Of a stretch of 64,000 nt of DNA, positions 8,436 through 18,680 are shown in pieces. Position 1 is the first letter of the stretch. Each line of letters starts with the position of its first letter. The notes beneath the pieces were generated by a model. That model made no database searches, was not told the origin of the DNA, and was given only the letters and a program-made list of their open reading frames with translations. Position numbers and translations under genes: made by a program. This DNA comes from Mesorhizobium sp. L-2-11 (GTDB lineage Bacteria; Pseudomonadota; Alphaproteobacteria; Rhizobiales; Rhizobiaceae), in contig NZ_AP023257.1 in NCBI RefSeq assembly GCF_016756595.1, positions 2,124,001 through 2,188,000 on the forward strand, read 5' to 3'.

Positions 8436-9335
8436 TCACCTGTCCAAAATCTGCCCCTGCTGATAACCGGCGCTTGCATACATGCCAGTGGTTCTGAATT
8501 CTGTCGGACTGACGCCGAAGCCATGTCGGAACACCTTGGCGAAGTAGTTGGGATCTTCGAAGCCGCACATGCCGGAAATATCCTTCACCGGAAGGTCGGC
8601 GGACATGGTCAGTAGCTTTGCGGCGCGGTCGAGGCGTCTGTTGAGGACGAACTCAGCCGGAGGAATACCTTCATGCGCCGCGAACACACGCGAGAAATGC
8701 GCGCGACTGAGACCGGAAAGCCGCGCCAGCTCATCGACCGGCAACGGCAGATGCAGATGCGCGCCGATATAGTCAGTCACCTGACGCACGACCGAATTCT
8801 CCGCCACGTCATTTCCGTGCAGTTCGAACACGTCGTCATAGAGTGCCATGGCCGCCTCGTAGGCGATTGCCGAGGCGCGTGCAGGCGTTGAGCCGTCGCC
8901 TTTGACCAGCCGGTAGGCGCAGTCGGCCAGATTATCGACGGTGGCTGCCCGCAGGCTGAACACCGGTCCTTTCGTTGCCAGGATCTCTCTATGGATGCGC
9001 AACGCTTCCGCCCCATGCATCGATATCCAGAAAAACTCCCAGCGCCCGCCCTTTTCGACCCAGTAGCGATGCGAATGCGGAACAACCAACAGCATCGTCT
9101 CGCCCGGAGCGATGCGGTAGGACCTGGTTCCGTAACGCAGGTTTCCGGTGCCGCTGATGGTGTGCTGCATCACTGTGAACGGCGTCTGCCCGCGCCTGCG
9201 GCCATCCCAGCTGTAGCCGGCATCCGTTCTCACTTCGTAGCCGGTGCTCGTCGGCATGGTGTGCAATCGCTGCCGAGCCCGCGGCAGGGAAATCATCTTC
9301 ATCACCGGTCCAAGATCGACGAGTTTTTGCAGCAC
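8436..9335 (-). CDS. agpT: AraC-family regulator of alpha-galactoside genes (AgpT-like)
   Basis: 299 residues: an AraC_binding cupin-like sensor (residues about 30-170) and a C-terminal double HTH (LPVDELARLSGLSRAHFSRVFAAHEGIPPAEFVLNRR, then DISGMCGFEDPNYFAKVFRHGFGVSPTEFR). It is divergent from the GH4/ABC operon beginning at 9533. In S. meliloti the AraC-type activator AgpT controls a like-ordered alpha-galactoside operon, so the same job is inferred: activation in the presence of melibiose, raffinose or similar sugars. The symbol rests on family plus context, not on alignment. Confidence 0.82.
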   Translation of the reverse strand: MLQKLVDLGPVMKMISLPRARQRLHTMPTSTGYEVRTDAGYSWDGRRRGQTPFTVMQHTISGTGNLRYGTRSYRIAPGETMLLVVPHSHRYWVEKGGRWEFFWISMHGAEALRIHREILATKGPVFSLRAATVDNLADCAYRLVKGDGSTPARASAIAYEAAMALYDDVFELHGNDVAENSVVRQVTDYIGAHLHLPLPVDELARLSGLSRAHFSRVFAAHEGIPPAEFVLNRRLDRAAKLLTMSADLPVKDISGMCGFEDPNYFAKVFRHGFGVSPTEFRTTGMYASAGYQQGQILDR

Positions 9336-9532
9336 AAAATTACCCTACAAAGCACATCTACGCCCTACCGGAGGGACGTGATCTTACGCATACTGACCGA
9401 AAATAAAAGAGATGAGGATGAAATCCCGGTCGCACGCCGCTTGGTTGCGTGTCTTCCGAATAACACGCCTAGGCCGGATTTTCACGAACCGATTTTACCT
9501 ATCGGTCCGATCCGCTTGCAGGGAAGGTTCGA

Positions 9533-11005
9533 ATGAGCAGGTTTAAGATCGCCATCATTGGCGCGGGCAGCGTCGGTTTCACCAAGAAGCTGTTCACGGA
9601 CATTTTGTGTGTGCCGGAGCTACGCGACGTCGAGTTCGCACTGACCGACATCAGCGAGCACAATCTCAAGATGATCGAGTCCATTCTCCTGCGGATCGTC
9701 AAGTCGAGCCAGCTTCCTGCACGGGTGACCGCGACGACGGACCGCCGCAAGGCGATCGAGGGCGCGCGCTACATCATCAGCTGTGTGCGCGTCGGGGGTC
9801 TCGCCGCCTATGCCGACGATATCCGCATCCCATTGAAATATGGCGTCGACCAGTGCGTCGGCGATACGATCTGCGCCGGTGGCATTCTCTATGGCCAGCG
9901 CAACATTCCGGTCATTCTGGATTTCTGCAAGGACATTCGCGAACTGGCCGAGCCAGGCGCGAAATTCCTGAACTATGCCAACCCGATGGCGATGAACACC
10001 TGGGCGGCGATCGAATTCGGCAAGGTCGATACGGTCGGTCTCTGCCATGGGGTCCAGCATGGGGCCGAGCAGATTGCCGAGGTCCTCGGCGCCGGGGAAG
10101 GCGAGCTCGACTATGTCTGCTCCGGCATCAACCACCAGACCTGGTTCGTCGACGTTCGCGTCAAGGGCCGCAAGATCGGCAAGGACGAGCTCGTCGCCGC
10201 TTTCGAGGCGCATCCGGTTTTCTCGCGGCAGGAGAAACTCAGGATCGACGTGTTGAAGCGCTTCGGCGTCTATTCGACCGAAAGTAACGGCCACCTGTCG
10301 GAGTATCTGCCCTGGTACCGCAAACGGCCTGAGGAGACTGCCAAGTGGATCGACATGTCGGACTGGATCCACGGCGAAACCGGCGGTTATCTGCGCTATT
10401 CGACCGAAACCCGGAACTGGTTCGAAACCGAGTTCCCGCAATTCCTCGAAGATGCGGGAAAGCCCTTCGATCCCAGGCGCCGCTCGAACGAGCACGCCAG
10501 CCACATACTGGAGGCGCTCGAGACCGGTCGGGTCTATCGCGGGCACTTCAACGTCAGGAACGAAGGCGTCATCACCAATCTTCCGTCCGATGCAATCATC
10601 GAATCGCCTGGCTTCGTCGATCGCTTCGGCATCAACATGGTAGCCGGCATCACGCTTCCGGAAGCCTGCGCCGCGACCTGCATTTCGTCGATCAATGTCC
10701 AGCGCATGTCCGTCCACGCGGCAATCTCCGGCGACATCGACCTCCTAAAACTGGCCGTGCTGCACGATCCGCTGGTTGGCGCCATCTGCACGCCGGAAGA
10801 GGTCTGGCAGATGGTCGACGAGATGGTTGTGGCGCAAGCGCAATGGCTGCCGCAATTCGCCCATGCGATCGACGGCGCCAGGGAGCGGCTGAGCCGCGCG
10901 ACGGTAAAAACCCGGGAATGGAAGGGCGTCGCCCGCCGCGAGGTTCGCTCGATCGAAGAGATCAGGGCCGAAAAGGAAGCCATGAAATTGCGCGCGGCCG
11001 GCTGA
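9533..11005 (+). CDS. agaL1: Alpha-galactosidase, glycoside hydrolase family 4 (AgaL1-like)
   Basis: 490 residues of GH4, the NAD+- and Mn2+-dependent glycosidases that work by redox-elimination. Visible are the Rossmann loop GAGSVGFTKK (11-19), NYANPMAMNTW (147-157), the metal cysteine in CHGVQHG (171-177) and the histidine in GINHQTW (198-204). It is the first gene of the agp-type operon and would cleave imported alpha-galactosides in the cytoplasm. GGGAAGG precedes the ATG. The CHGVQHG form differs from the usual CHSVQG of the paralogue at 17246. Confidence 0.92.
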   Translation: MSRFKIAIIGAGSVGFTKKLFTDILCVPELRDVEFALTDISEHNLKMIESILLRIVKSSQLPARVTATTDRRKAIEGARYIISCVRVGGLAAYADDIRIPLKYGVDQCVGDTICAGGILYGQRNIPVILDFCKDIRELAEPGAKFLNYANPMAMNTWAAIEFGKVDTVGLCHGVQHGAEQIAEVLGAGEGELDYVCSGINHQTWFVDVRVKGRKIGKDELVAAFEAHPVFSRQEKLRIDVLKRFGVYSTESNGHLSEYLPWYRKRPEETAKWIDMSDWIHGETGGYLRYSTETRNWFETEFPQFLEDAGKPFDPRRRSNEHASHILEALETGRVYRGHFNVRNEGVITNLPSDAIIESPGFVDRFGINMVAGITLPEACAATCISSINVQRMSVHAAISGDIDLLKLAVLHDPLVGAICTPEEVWQMVDEMVVAQAQWLPQFAHAIDGARERLSRATVKTREWKGVARREVRSIEEIRAEKEAMKLRAAG

Positions 11006-11094
11006 GACATTGGTTGCGATAAGCCAACGTTCCGGAAAACCGGGCGGACAGGATCGTGCCTCGGCGAATGCGCCCGGGCAGCACGGCACTGTCA

Positions 11095-11138
11095 TCTGAG
11101 AAAGCGGAATACCGATTCTGAGAAAGCGGAATACCGCT
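11095..11138. promoter_or_regulatory. Doubled direct repeat with embedded dyad upstream of agpA
   Basis: TCTGAGAAAGCGGAATACCG occurs at 11095-11114 and again at 11117-11136, a 22-bp period. The second copy sits in the dyad AAGCGG-AATA-CCGCTT. It lies in the 204-bp gap between agaL1 and agpA. Two sites two helical turns apart suggest a regulator-binding site or a repeat-mediated duplication; which protein binds is unknown. Confidence 0.5.
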
Positions 11139-11209
11139 TCGTTCGATGCTTGTAGGAGGAGAGCCATGCCATCGCGGCAGGCCCGAAGCATAAGGGAGAA
11201 ACCAGGACA

Positions 11210-13269
11210 ATGAGCATTTTTGGCCGCATGAAAACCGCCGCCGCGCTTCTGTTTGGCGTATCGGCGTTCGCGATCCAGGCCGTGGCCTCCGAGCCGACGA
11301 TCGTGCCGGAACAGCCGCCGTTTCCGGCGCAAGGCAAGATCAATTACGTGCCGCGCGATTCAATTCTGGAATTCAAGGCGCTATCCGAATATCGCGAGCC
11401 GGAGTGGGTCACCGAAAAATTCGTCAAGACCGGGAAACTGCCTCCGTTGGCCGAGCGGCTGCCGAAGGAGCCGATGGTCTTCAAGACAGGCAACATGCCC
11501 GACGGGATAGGCGTCTATGGCGACACGATGCGCCACGTCGTCGGCGGCCGGCCGGAAGGCTGGAACTACTCCGCCGGCCAGACGCAGGGCTGGGGCGGCA
11601 TTGACATTGCGATGTTCGAATGCCTGACGCGCACCGCGCCGCTCTTCCAGGTCGATGCCAAAGACGTCGAACCGCTGCCCAATCTTGCCAGGAGCTGGGA
11701 ATGGTCGCAAGACGGCCACAAACTGACGATGAAGTTGATCGAAGGCGCAAAGTGGTCCGACGGAGATCCCTTCGACGCCGATGACGTGATGTTCTATTGG
11801 GACGACAATGTTGTCGATCCGAACGTCTCGCCGCTGAACGGTGCAACACCGGAAACCTTCGGCGAAGCCACCACCCTGAAGGCGATAGACAAATATACGA
11901 TTGAATGGACTTTTAAGGACGCGTTCCCGCGCCAGCATCTCTATGCGATGGCCTATGGGACCTTCTGCCCCGGCCCCTCGCACATTTTAAAGACCAAGCA
12001 TCCGAAATATGCAGGCACCACCTATGACGAGTACAAGAACGGCTTTCCGCCGGAATATTTGAACATGCCCGTCATGGGCGCCTGGGTGCCTATCGAATAC
12101 CGTTCGGACGACGTCATCGTGCTTCGCCGCAATCCTTACTATTGGAAGGTGGACGAAGAGGGAAATCAGCTGCCCTATCTCAACGAACTGCACTACAAGC
12201 TTTCGACTTGGGCCGATCGCGACGTGCAGGCGATCGCCGGGTCCGGCGATATCTCGAACCTGGAGCAACCGGAAAATTTCGTGGAATCGTTGAAGCGCGC
12301 CGCACAGGAAACGGCTCCCGCGCGGCTGGCCTTTGGCGCTCGGCTGATCGGCTACAATCTGCGCATGAACTTTTCAGCCAATGGCTGGGGCGAGCCGGAC
12401 GAGCGGGCCAAAGCTGTGCGGGAACTCAACCGCAATCTCGACTTCCGCAAGGCCGTGACCATGGCCATCGATCGCAAGAAACTCGGCGAATCCCTCGTCA
12501 AAGGACCCTTCACCGCGATCTATCCCGGCGGTATTTCCTCCGGCACGAGCTTCTATGATCGCGCCTCGACGGTATACTATCCGTTCGATCTGGAAGGCGC
12601 TAAGGCGCTGCTGGAGAAGGTCGGGTTGAAGGACACGGACGGCAACGGCGCCGTCAACTTCCCGGCCGGTACAGCTGGTGGCTCGGACGTACAGATCGTG
12701 CTTCTCGTGAATTCCGACTACAGCACCGATCGCAATCTCGCGGAAGGTCTGGTCGGCCAGATGGAACAGCTTGGCCTCAAGGTCGTGCTGAACACAATCG
12801 ATGGCGCGAAGCGCGACGCAACCCAGTATGCCGCAACGAGCAGGAACAGACCTCAGTTGTGCAGAACACGACCCAGCTTGCCCCGACCGGTCCGCGCACA
12901 GGTTGGCATCACAGGGCAGGAACGGACGGCACGGTCGATCTGATGCCGTTCGAGCAGGAGATGGTGAACATCGTCAACAAGTTCATCTCCAGCAACGACA
13001 ATGACGAGCGGGCTGATCTGATGAGGCAGTTCCAGAAGGTCTCGACGACGAATCTCGATACGATCGGCCTGACAGAATATCCGGGTGCGCTCATCATCAA
13101 CAAGCGCTTCTCCAACATTCCGGAAGGCGTGCCGATCTTCATGTTCAATTGGGCGGAGGACACGATCATCCGTGAACGGGTCTTCGTCGCCGCCGACAAG
13201 CAGGGCGACTACGAGCTGTTCCCCGAGCAGCTTCCGGGCAAGCCCGGTGAAGGCGGCCCGATCAACTGA
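11210..13269 (+). pseudogene. agpA: Alpha-galactoside ABC transporter substrate-binding protein (AgpA-like), frameshifted
   Basis: The frame from 11210 encodes a signal peptide (MSIFGRMKTAAALLFGVSAFAIQAVA) and a family 5 extracellular binding protein until about residue 543 (KRDATQYA); it then runs into unrelated arginine-rich sequence and stops at 12943. The proper C-terminus (EQEQTSVVQNTTQLAPTGPR to FPEQLPGKPGEGGPIN) continues in another frame from about 12838 to 13269. The break is near 12834, between GTATGCCG and CAACGAGCAG. A short out-of-frame deletion is likely, since family members seem to need some residues here. Either the gene is inactive or this is an assembly error; every other gene of the operon is intact. 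Confidence 0.85.
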
Positions 13270-13284
13270 CCGCAGTCGATTTCT

Positions 13285-13310
13285 CCTCCGGCGGGCATCC
13301 GCCGGGGGGG
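13285..13310 (+). promoter_or_regulatory. Intercistronic hairpin after agpA
   Basis: CCGGCGG-GCAT-CCGCCGG, a 7-bp GC-only stem, lies between the binding-protein gene and the first permease gene. Hairpins at this point in ABC operons often stabilise the binding-protein mRNA and lower permease expression. There is no T-run, so a complete terminator is unlikely. Confidence 0.55.
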
Positions 13311-13391
13311 AAGTTGCGAACTGAACCGTGGAGATACCGCGCCTCGTGAAGGAGCAGATCGCCACGAGCCACAAGAGAAGCAAACACGATC

Positions 13392-14405
13392 ATGTTCAGA
13401 TTTCTGCTTGTGCGTATCGCCTCGGCGGTTCCTGTCCTCTTCGTCCTGAGCGTGGTGACGTTCGCGATCATCCAGGCACCGCCGGGCGACTACAGCGACT
13501 ATGTGCGCTCGCAACTGATCAACCAGGGTGGCGCATCCTTCGAAAAGGCCGACGCCCAGGCGCAGGCCTACAAGATCGCGCATGGCCTCGATAAGCCCTT
13601 GCCCCTGCAGTACGTCAACTGGATCACCGGCATCGTCACCCGCGGCGATTTCGGCCACAGCCTGTTCTACAACAAGCCTGTCGCCGACGTGGTCGGCGAG
13701 CGATTGCCCCGCACCCTGGCGCTGGCGCTCGTCTGCCATATCCTGGCATCGGTGATCGGCATCACCTTCGGCGTCTTGGCGGCAACCCGGCAATATTCCT
13801 GGGTGGACAGCGTGCTGTCGGGGATCTCGTTTCTCGGCATGACGGTGCCGCGATTCCTGATGGCTCTGATCATCGTCTATATCCTGGTGTTCCACTTCAA
13901 TGTCACTGAGATCAACAGTTTCCATTCCGCCCGCTACGGCGGGGCGCCCTGGTCGTGGGGCAAGTTCGTCGATCTGGTCAAGCATGTCTGGCCGGTCATC
14001 GCGATCGCCACTTTGGGCGGGCTCGCCTACAACATGCGCGTCATGCGGGGCAATCTTCTCGATACGCTGAACGCCCAATATGTCGAAACGGCTCGGGCCA
14101 AGGGCTTGAGCGAGGGCACGGTGGTCATGCGCCACGCTGTGCCGAACGCGCTGCATCCGCTCGTCATGTATCAGGGCGTCGTGCTGCCCTACATGCTGAC
14201 CGGCAAGATCGAAACCGCGATCATCTTCGCCCTGCCGACCGTTGGCCCGGCCATCGTCGGCTCGATGTGGATCGGCGACGTCTATGTCACGGCGACCTTC
14301 ATGTTGGTTCTGTCGGTGACCCTGATCGTCGGCAACATCATCGCCGACATGCTGCTTGCAGCGCTCGACCCGCGGGTTCGCCTTGGGGGAGGGGCCGACG
14401 CATGA
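13392..14405 (+). CDS. agpB: ABC transporter permease, DppB/OppB type (AgpB-like)
   Basis: 337 residues with about six hydrophobic segments starting at residues 8-30 (ASAVPVLFVLSVVTFAIIQ). The permease EAA-type loop is visible as ETARAKGLSEGTVVMRHAVPNAL. It is an inner-membrane channel subunit of a peptide/oligosaccharide-type importer. It overlaps the next permease gene by four bases (ATGA), so translation is coupled. Substrate assignment to alpha-galactosides follows from the flanking GH4 genes. Confidence 0.9.
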   Translation: MFRFLLVRIASAVPVLFVLSVVTFAIIQAPPGDYSDYVRSQLINQGGASFEKADAQAQAYKIAHGLDKPLPLQYVNWITGIVTRGDFGHSLFYNKPVADVVGERLPRTLALALVCHILASVIGITFGVLAATRQYSWVDSVLSGISFLGMTVPRFLMALIIVYILVFHFNVTEINSFHSARYGGAPWSWGKFVDLVKHVWPVIAIATLGGLAYNMRVMRGNLLDTLNAQYVETARAKGLSEGTVVMRHAVPNALHPLVMYQGVVLPYMLTGKIETAIIFALPTVGPAIVGSMWIGDVYVTATFMLVLSVTLIVGNIIADMLLAALDPRVRLGGGADA

Positions 14406-15538
14406 AAGCCGACGTCCAATCCGTAGTCTGCACCTCCGTGCCGCCAGCCAAAGGCAATGGCAACGAAACTTATACCGCGCTTGTCTGGCGCCGTCTGAAG
14501 CGATCCTGGACCGGCATGATAGGGCTGATCCTTGTCTGCCTCCTGATGATCATGACGATATTCGCGGAGTTCTTCGCACCCGTCGATCCGAAGCTGACCG
14601 GCGTCGGTTTCGCGCCGCCTCAGACCATCAGCATGACGGATTGGGACGGCAACTTCGTCTTCCCGCCGCGCACCTATCCGATTCGTGAAACAGATGAACT
14701 CGACCCCGTCACGTTCCAGCCGATCGTAGGCCCCGACTACGAAAACCCGCAGACGCTCGGCTTTTTCGTCAAAGGGTTCGGATACAGGCTTTTCGGACTG
14801 ATCCCGGCGCAGCGGCATTTCTTCGGCGCCACCGACGGCACGCCCGTCAATTTCCTCGGCACCGACAAATTCGGCCGCGATGTGCTGTCGCGCATCATCT
14901 ACGGCTCGCGCATTTCGCTGATGATCGCCCTGACCGTGGTGTTCATCATCACGCTAGTCGGCACGACGGTCGGCATGGTGTCCGGATATTTCGGCGGAAG
15001 GTTCGACGCATGGGTGCAGCGCTTCGTCGAGCTGGTGCTCGCCTTTCCGCAACTGCCGCTCTATCTCGCGCTCACCTCGCTGATTCCGGTGACGGCGCCG
15101 ACCAATGTCTTCCTCGCCTTCGTCATCTTCGTCATGTCGGCGCTCGGCTGGGCACAGCTGTCGCGCGAAGTTCGAGGCAAGACGCTGGCGCTGGCGCGGA
15201 TCGACTATGTGCGGGCGGCGATGGCGATCGGCGCAACCGACCGCCGGATCATCTTTCAGCATATTTTCCCCAACGTCATGAGCCACGTCATCGTCGCCGT
15301 CACGCTGGCGATCCCTAATGTCGTGCTGCTTGAATCCTTCCTCGGCTTCCTCGGCTTCCTCGGTTTCGCGGTGAAGCCGCCGCTGATCTCCTGGGGGCTG
15401 ATGCTGCAGGATACCTCGACATACTCCGTCATTGGGTCCTATCCCTGGATCCTTGCCCCCGTGGCTTTCGTGCTGGTCACCGTCTTTGCGTTCAATGCGC
15501 TGGGCGATGGTCTTCGCGATGCGATCGATCCCTATTGA
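14402..15538 (+). CDS. agpC: ABC transporter permease, DppC/OppC type (AgpC-like)
   Basis: 378 residues: N-terminal segment (TGMIGLILVCLLMIMTIFAEFFAP), a long periplasmic insert, then about five further membrane spans with the EAA loop DYVRAAMAIGATDRRIIFQHIFPN. The ATG at 14402 overlaps the agpB stop. An open frame extends further upstream but lies inside agpB in another frame and is not coding. It pairs with AgpB to form the translocation pore. Confidence 0.9.
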   Translation: MKADVQSVVCTSVPPAKGNGNETYTALVWRRLKRSWTGMIGLILVCLLMIMTIFAEFFAPVDPKLTGVGFAPPQTISMTDWDGNFVFPPRTYPIRETDELDPVTFQPIVGPDYENPQTLGFFVKGFGYRLFGLIPAQRHFFGATDGTPVNFLGTDKFGRDVLSRIIYGSRISLMIALTVVFIITLVGTTVGMVSGYFGGRFDAWVQRFVELVLAFPQLPLYLALTSLIPVTAPTNVFLAFVIFVMSALGWAQLSREVRGKTLALARIDYVRAAMAIGATDRRIIFQHIFPNVMSHVIVAVTLAIPNVVLLESFLGFLGFLGFAVKPPLISWGLMLQDTSTYSVIGSYPWILAPVAFVLVTVFAFNALGDGLRDAIDPY

Positions 15539-15551
15539 GAAGGCCGGCACC

Positions 15552-17222
15552 ATGGCTCTGACGGAAAAGACCTCGATGGCGCCGGGCGAACGCCACGATC
15601 ATGCGGTGAGGACCGGCAGTCCGATCATCGACGCCCGCAATGTCGCGGTGACCTTCAAGGTGGAAGGGGGGACGGTCGACGCGGTCAAGGATGTCTCGTT
15701 CCAGCTCTATCGCGGCGAGACCATCGCCGTGGTGGGAGAATCCGGCTCCGGCAAGTCGGTGACGGCGCGCACGGTCATGGGCCTGCTCACCAAGCGCGCC
15801 ACCGTGGCCGTGCACTCGCGGATCGAATATGATGGCAAAAATGTGCTGAAATTCTCCGACCGGCAGCGCCGGGCGCTGCGTGGCGACCGCATTTCGATGA
15901 TATTCCAGGAGCCGATGAGCTCGCTCAATCCGGTCTACACGGTCGGCGCGCAGATCATCGAGGCGATCCGCGTCCATCAGAAGATGAGCCGCAGGCAAGC
16001 TGCGGAGCGTACGCTGGAGCTGTTGCGGCAGGTGCAGATTCCGGACCCGGAAAGCCGCTTCAAACAATATCCGCACCAGCTTTCAGGCGGTCAGCGCCAG
16101 CGCGTCATGATCGCCATGGCGCTCGCCAATAATCCGGACGTACTCATCGCCGACGAACCCACGACGGCACTCGACGTCACCGTGCAGGCGCAGATCCTCA
16201 ACCTCATCCGTGATCTGCAGCAGAAGCTCGATATGGCGGTAATCCTGATCACTCACGATCTGACAGTCGTTCGCCAGTTTTCCGACTACGTCTATGTCAT
16301 GAGCCAGGGCGAGGTGAAGGAGCACAACACCACTGAAGCGCTCTTCAAGAACCCGCAGCATCCCTATACGCGCCATCTTCTGGCGTCCGAACCAAAGGGC
16401 ATGGCCAATCCGACGCCGGTGGACTCAGCCGTCATTCTCGAGGGCAGCAATGTGCGGGTGTCGTTCATGCTAAAGCATGGCGGGTTCTTCAAGCCGCGGC
16501 TCAAGGAACTCGTCGCCGTCGACAGCCTCAGCCTAAAGCTTCACCGGCACGAAACGCTGGGGCTGGTCGGCGAATCCGGGTCCGGCAAGACGACGTTCGG
16601 GCAGGCGCTGGTGAAGCTCCTGACGGCCGACGGCGGCGAAATCTTCTTCGACGGCGAACCGATCCACGCAAGGACACGTGACCAGATGCGGCCGCTCAGA
16701 TCGCGCATGCAGGTCGTCTTTCAGGATCCGTTCTCCTCGCTCAATCCGCGCATGTCGGTCGGCCAGATCATCGAGGAGGGGCTGGTCGTCAATCGGCTCG
16801 GCGTCAACAAAAGTGATCGGTTGCAGCGCGTAGAGCAGGCGCTTGTCAGCGCCGGGCTTCCGCACAACATCCTGTCGCGCTTTCCGCACGAGTTTTCCGG
16901 CGGACAGCGCCAGCGCATCGCTATTGCGCGGGCAATCGCACTCGAACCGGAATTCATCCTGCTCGACGAGCCGACATCGGCGCTCGATCTCTCCGTTCAG
17001 GCCCAGATCATCGACCTCCTGCGCAAATTGCAGGACGAGCGCGGCCTGAGCTATCTCTTCATTTCCCACGATCTCAAGGTCGTACGCGCGCTCTGTCATC
17101 GGGTCGTGGTGATGCAGCACGGCAAAATCGTCGAGGAGGGACCCGTCGACGAGGTTCTTTCCCATCCGAGGACCGCCTACACCGAACGGCTCGTCAAGGC
17201 GGCGTTCGAGGTAGCCGCATAA
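15552..17222 (+). CDS. agpD: ABC transporter ATP-binding protein with two fused ATPase domains (AgpD-like)
   Basis: 556 residues holding two complete ABC ATPases in tandem, equivalent to fused DppD-DppF. First domain: Walker A GESGSGKS, signature LSGGQRQRV, Walker B LIADEP. Second domain: [29 protein letters not shown] 8 bases before the ATG at 15552 sets the start. It supplies ATP hydrolysis for the AgpB/AgpC pore. Thirteen bases separate it from agpC and 23 from agaL2, consistent with one operon. Confidence 0.92.
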   Translation: MALTEKTSMAPGERHDHAVRTGSPIIDARNVAVTFKVEGGTVDAVKDVSFQLYRGETIAVVGESGSGKSVTARTVMGLLTKRATVAVHSRIEYDGKNVLKFSDRQRRALRGDRISMIFQEPMSSLNPVYTVGAQIIEAIRVHQKMSRRQAAERTLELLRQVQIPDPESRFKQYPHQLSGGQRQRVMIAMALANNPDVLIADEPTTALDVTVQAQILNLIRDLQQKLDMAVILITHDLTVVRQFSDYVYVMSQGEVKEHNTTEALFKNPQHPYTRHLLASEPKGMANPTPVDSAVILEGSNVRVSFMLKHGGFFKPRLKELVAVDSLSLKLHRHETLGLVGESGSGKTTFGQALVKLLTADGGEIFFDGEPIHARTRDQMRPLRSRMQVVFQDPFSSLNPRMSVGQIIEEGLVVNRLGVNKSDRLQRVEQALVSAGLPHNILSRFPHEFSGGQRQRIAIARAIALEPEFILLDEPTSALDLSVQAQIIDLLRKLQDERGLSYLFISHDLKVVRALCHRVVVMQHGKIVEEGPVDEVLSHPRTAYTERLVKAAFEVAA

Positions 17223-17245
17223 ATCGCAGACAAGAGGCGCAATTC

Positions 17246-18619
17246 ATGACGAGACAACCCAAAATCACGTTCATCGGGGCCGGTTCCACCGTCTTCATGA
17301 AGAATGTCATCGGCGATGTGCTGCAGCGGCCGTCTCTTTCGGGCGCGACCATCGCGCTGATGGACGTCAATCCGCAGCGCCTCGAAGAAAGCGAGATCGT
17401 CGCCGGAAAGCTGGTCAAGACGCTTGGCGCTGCGGCGACCATCGAGACGCATTCCAGCCAGCGCAAGGCCCTGGAAGGCGCGGACTTCGTCGTCGTTGCC
17501 TTCCAGATCGGCGGCTACGAGCCCTGCACGGTCACTGATTTCGAGGTGCCGAAGAAATACGGCCTGCGCCAGACGATCGCCGATACGCTCGGCGTTGGCG
17601 GCATCATGCGGGGTTTGCGCACCGTGCCGCATCTCTGGAAAATCTGCGAAGACATGATGGCAATCTGCCCCAACGCCATCCTCCTGCAATACGTCAACCC
17701 GATGGCGATCAACACCTGGGCGATTGCGGAAAAGTATCCGCTCATCAAGCAGGTCGGTCTCTGCCATTCGGTGCAGGGAACGGCTTTCGAGCTCGCCCGC
17801 GATCTCGAAATCCCGCTCGAGGAAATCCGTTACCGTGCCGCCGGCATTAACCACATGGCCTTCTACCTGAAATTCGAGCATCGGCAGGCCGATGGCAGCT
17901 ATCGCGACCTTTATCCGGACCTTGTGCGCGGCTATCGCGACGGACGATTTCCGAAACCCAGCCACTGGAATCCGCGCTGCCCGAACAAGGTGCGTTACGA
18001 GATGCTGACCCGCCTCGGCTATTTCGTCACCGAAAGCTCGGAGCATTTCGCCGAATACACGCCCTATTTCATCAAGGACGGCAGGCCCGATCTGATCGAG
18101 AAGTTCGGCATTCCGCTCGATGAATATCCCAAGCGCTGCATCGAGCAGATCGAGCGTTGGAAAGGACAGGCGGCCGCCTACCGGAGCGCCGAGAACATCG
18201 AGATCGAGGAGAGCCATGAATATGCTTCCTCGATCATGAACTCGGTCTGGACCGGCGAGCCCTCGGTTATTTACGGCAATGTCCGCAACAATGGCTGCAT
18301 CACCTCGCTGCCGGAAAATTGCGCGGCCGAAGTGCCGTGCCTGGTCGATGCGTCCGGCATCCAGCCGACCTTCATCGGCGCCTTGCCGCCGCAACTGACG
18401 GCGCTCATCCGCACCAATGTCAATGTGCAGGAACTGACTGTCGCGGCCTTGATGACGGAAAACCGCGAGCATCTTTATCACGCGGCGATGATGGATCCGC
18501 ATACCGCCGCCGAGCTCGATCTCGACCAGATCTGGTCGCTGGTCGACGACCTGCTCGCCGCGCATCGCGACTGGATTCCGGAGTGGGCGCGGATCTCGAA
18601 AAACGTGCGGGCAGCGTAA
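17246..18619 (+). CDS. agaL2: Alpha-galactosidase, glycoside hydrolase family 4 (AgaL2-like)
   Basis: 457 residues of GH4 with GAGSTVFMKN (11-20), QYVNPMAINTW (148-158), the metal-binding CHSVQG (173-178) and GINHMAF (200-206). It shares GH4 motifs with the enzyme at 9533, so the operon has two alpha-galactosidase-type enzymes, one at each end. They may differ in preference (melibiose versus raffinose-type sugars), but this cannot be read from the sequence. An AGAGGCG stretch precedes the ATG. Confidence 0.92.
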   Translation: MTRQPKITFIGAGSTVFMKNVIGDVLQRPSLSGATIALMDVNPQRLEESEIVAGKLVKTLGAAATIETHSSQRKALEGADFVVVAFQIGGYEPCTVTDFEVPKKYGLRQTIADTLGVGGIMRGLRTVPHLWKICEDMMAICPNAILLQYVNPMAINTWAIAEKYPLIKQVGLCHSVQGTAFELARDLEIPLEEIRYRAAGINHMAFYLKFEHRQADGSYRDLYPDLVRGYRDGRFPKPSHWNPRCPNKVRYEMLTRLGYFVTESSEHFAEYTPYFIKDGRPDLIEKFGIPLDEYPKRCIEQIERWKGQAAAYRSAENIEIEESHEYASSIMNSVWTGEPSVIYGNVRNNGCITSLPENCAAEVPCLVDASGIQPTFIGALPPQLTALIRTNVNVQELTVAALMTENREHLYHAAMMDPHTAAELDLDQIWSLVDDLLAAHRDWIPEWARISKNVRAA

Positions 18620-18680
18620 GGACGGAACGGCTCTGGTTTGGAAACTCCTGCAAGCACCGGCGGCCGGGCTCAAGCTGGAT

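Noticed and set aside
17177..18673. 498-residue minus-strand frame
   Set aside because: Antisense to the second GH4 gene, which has clear active-site motifs.
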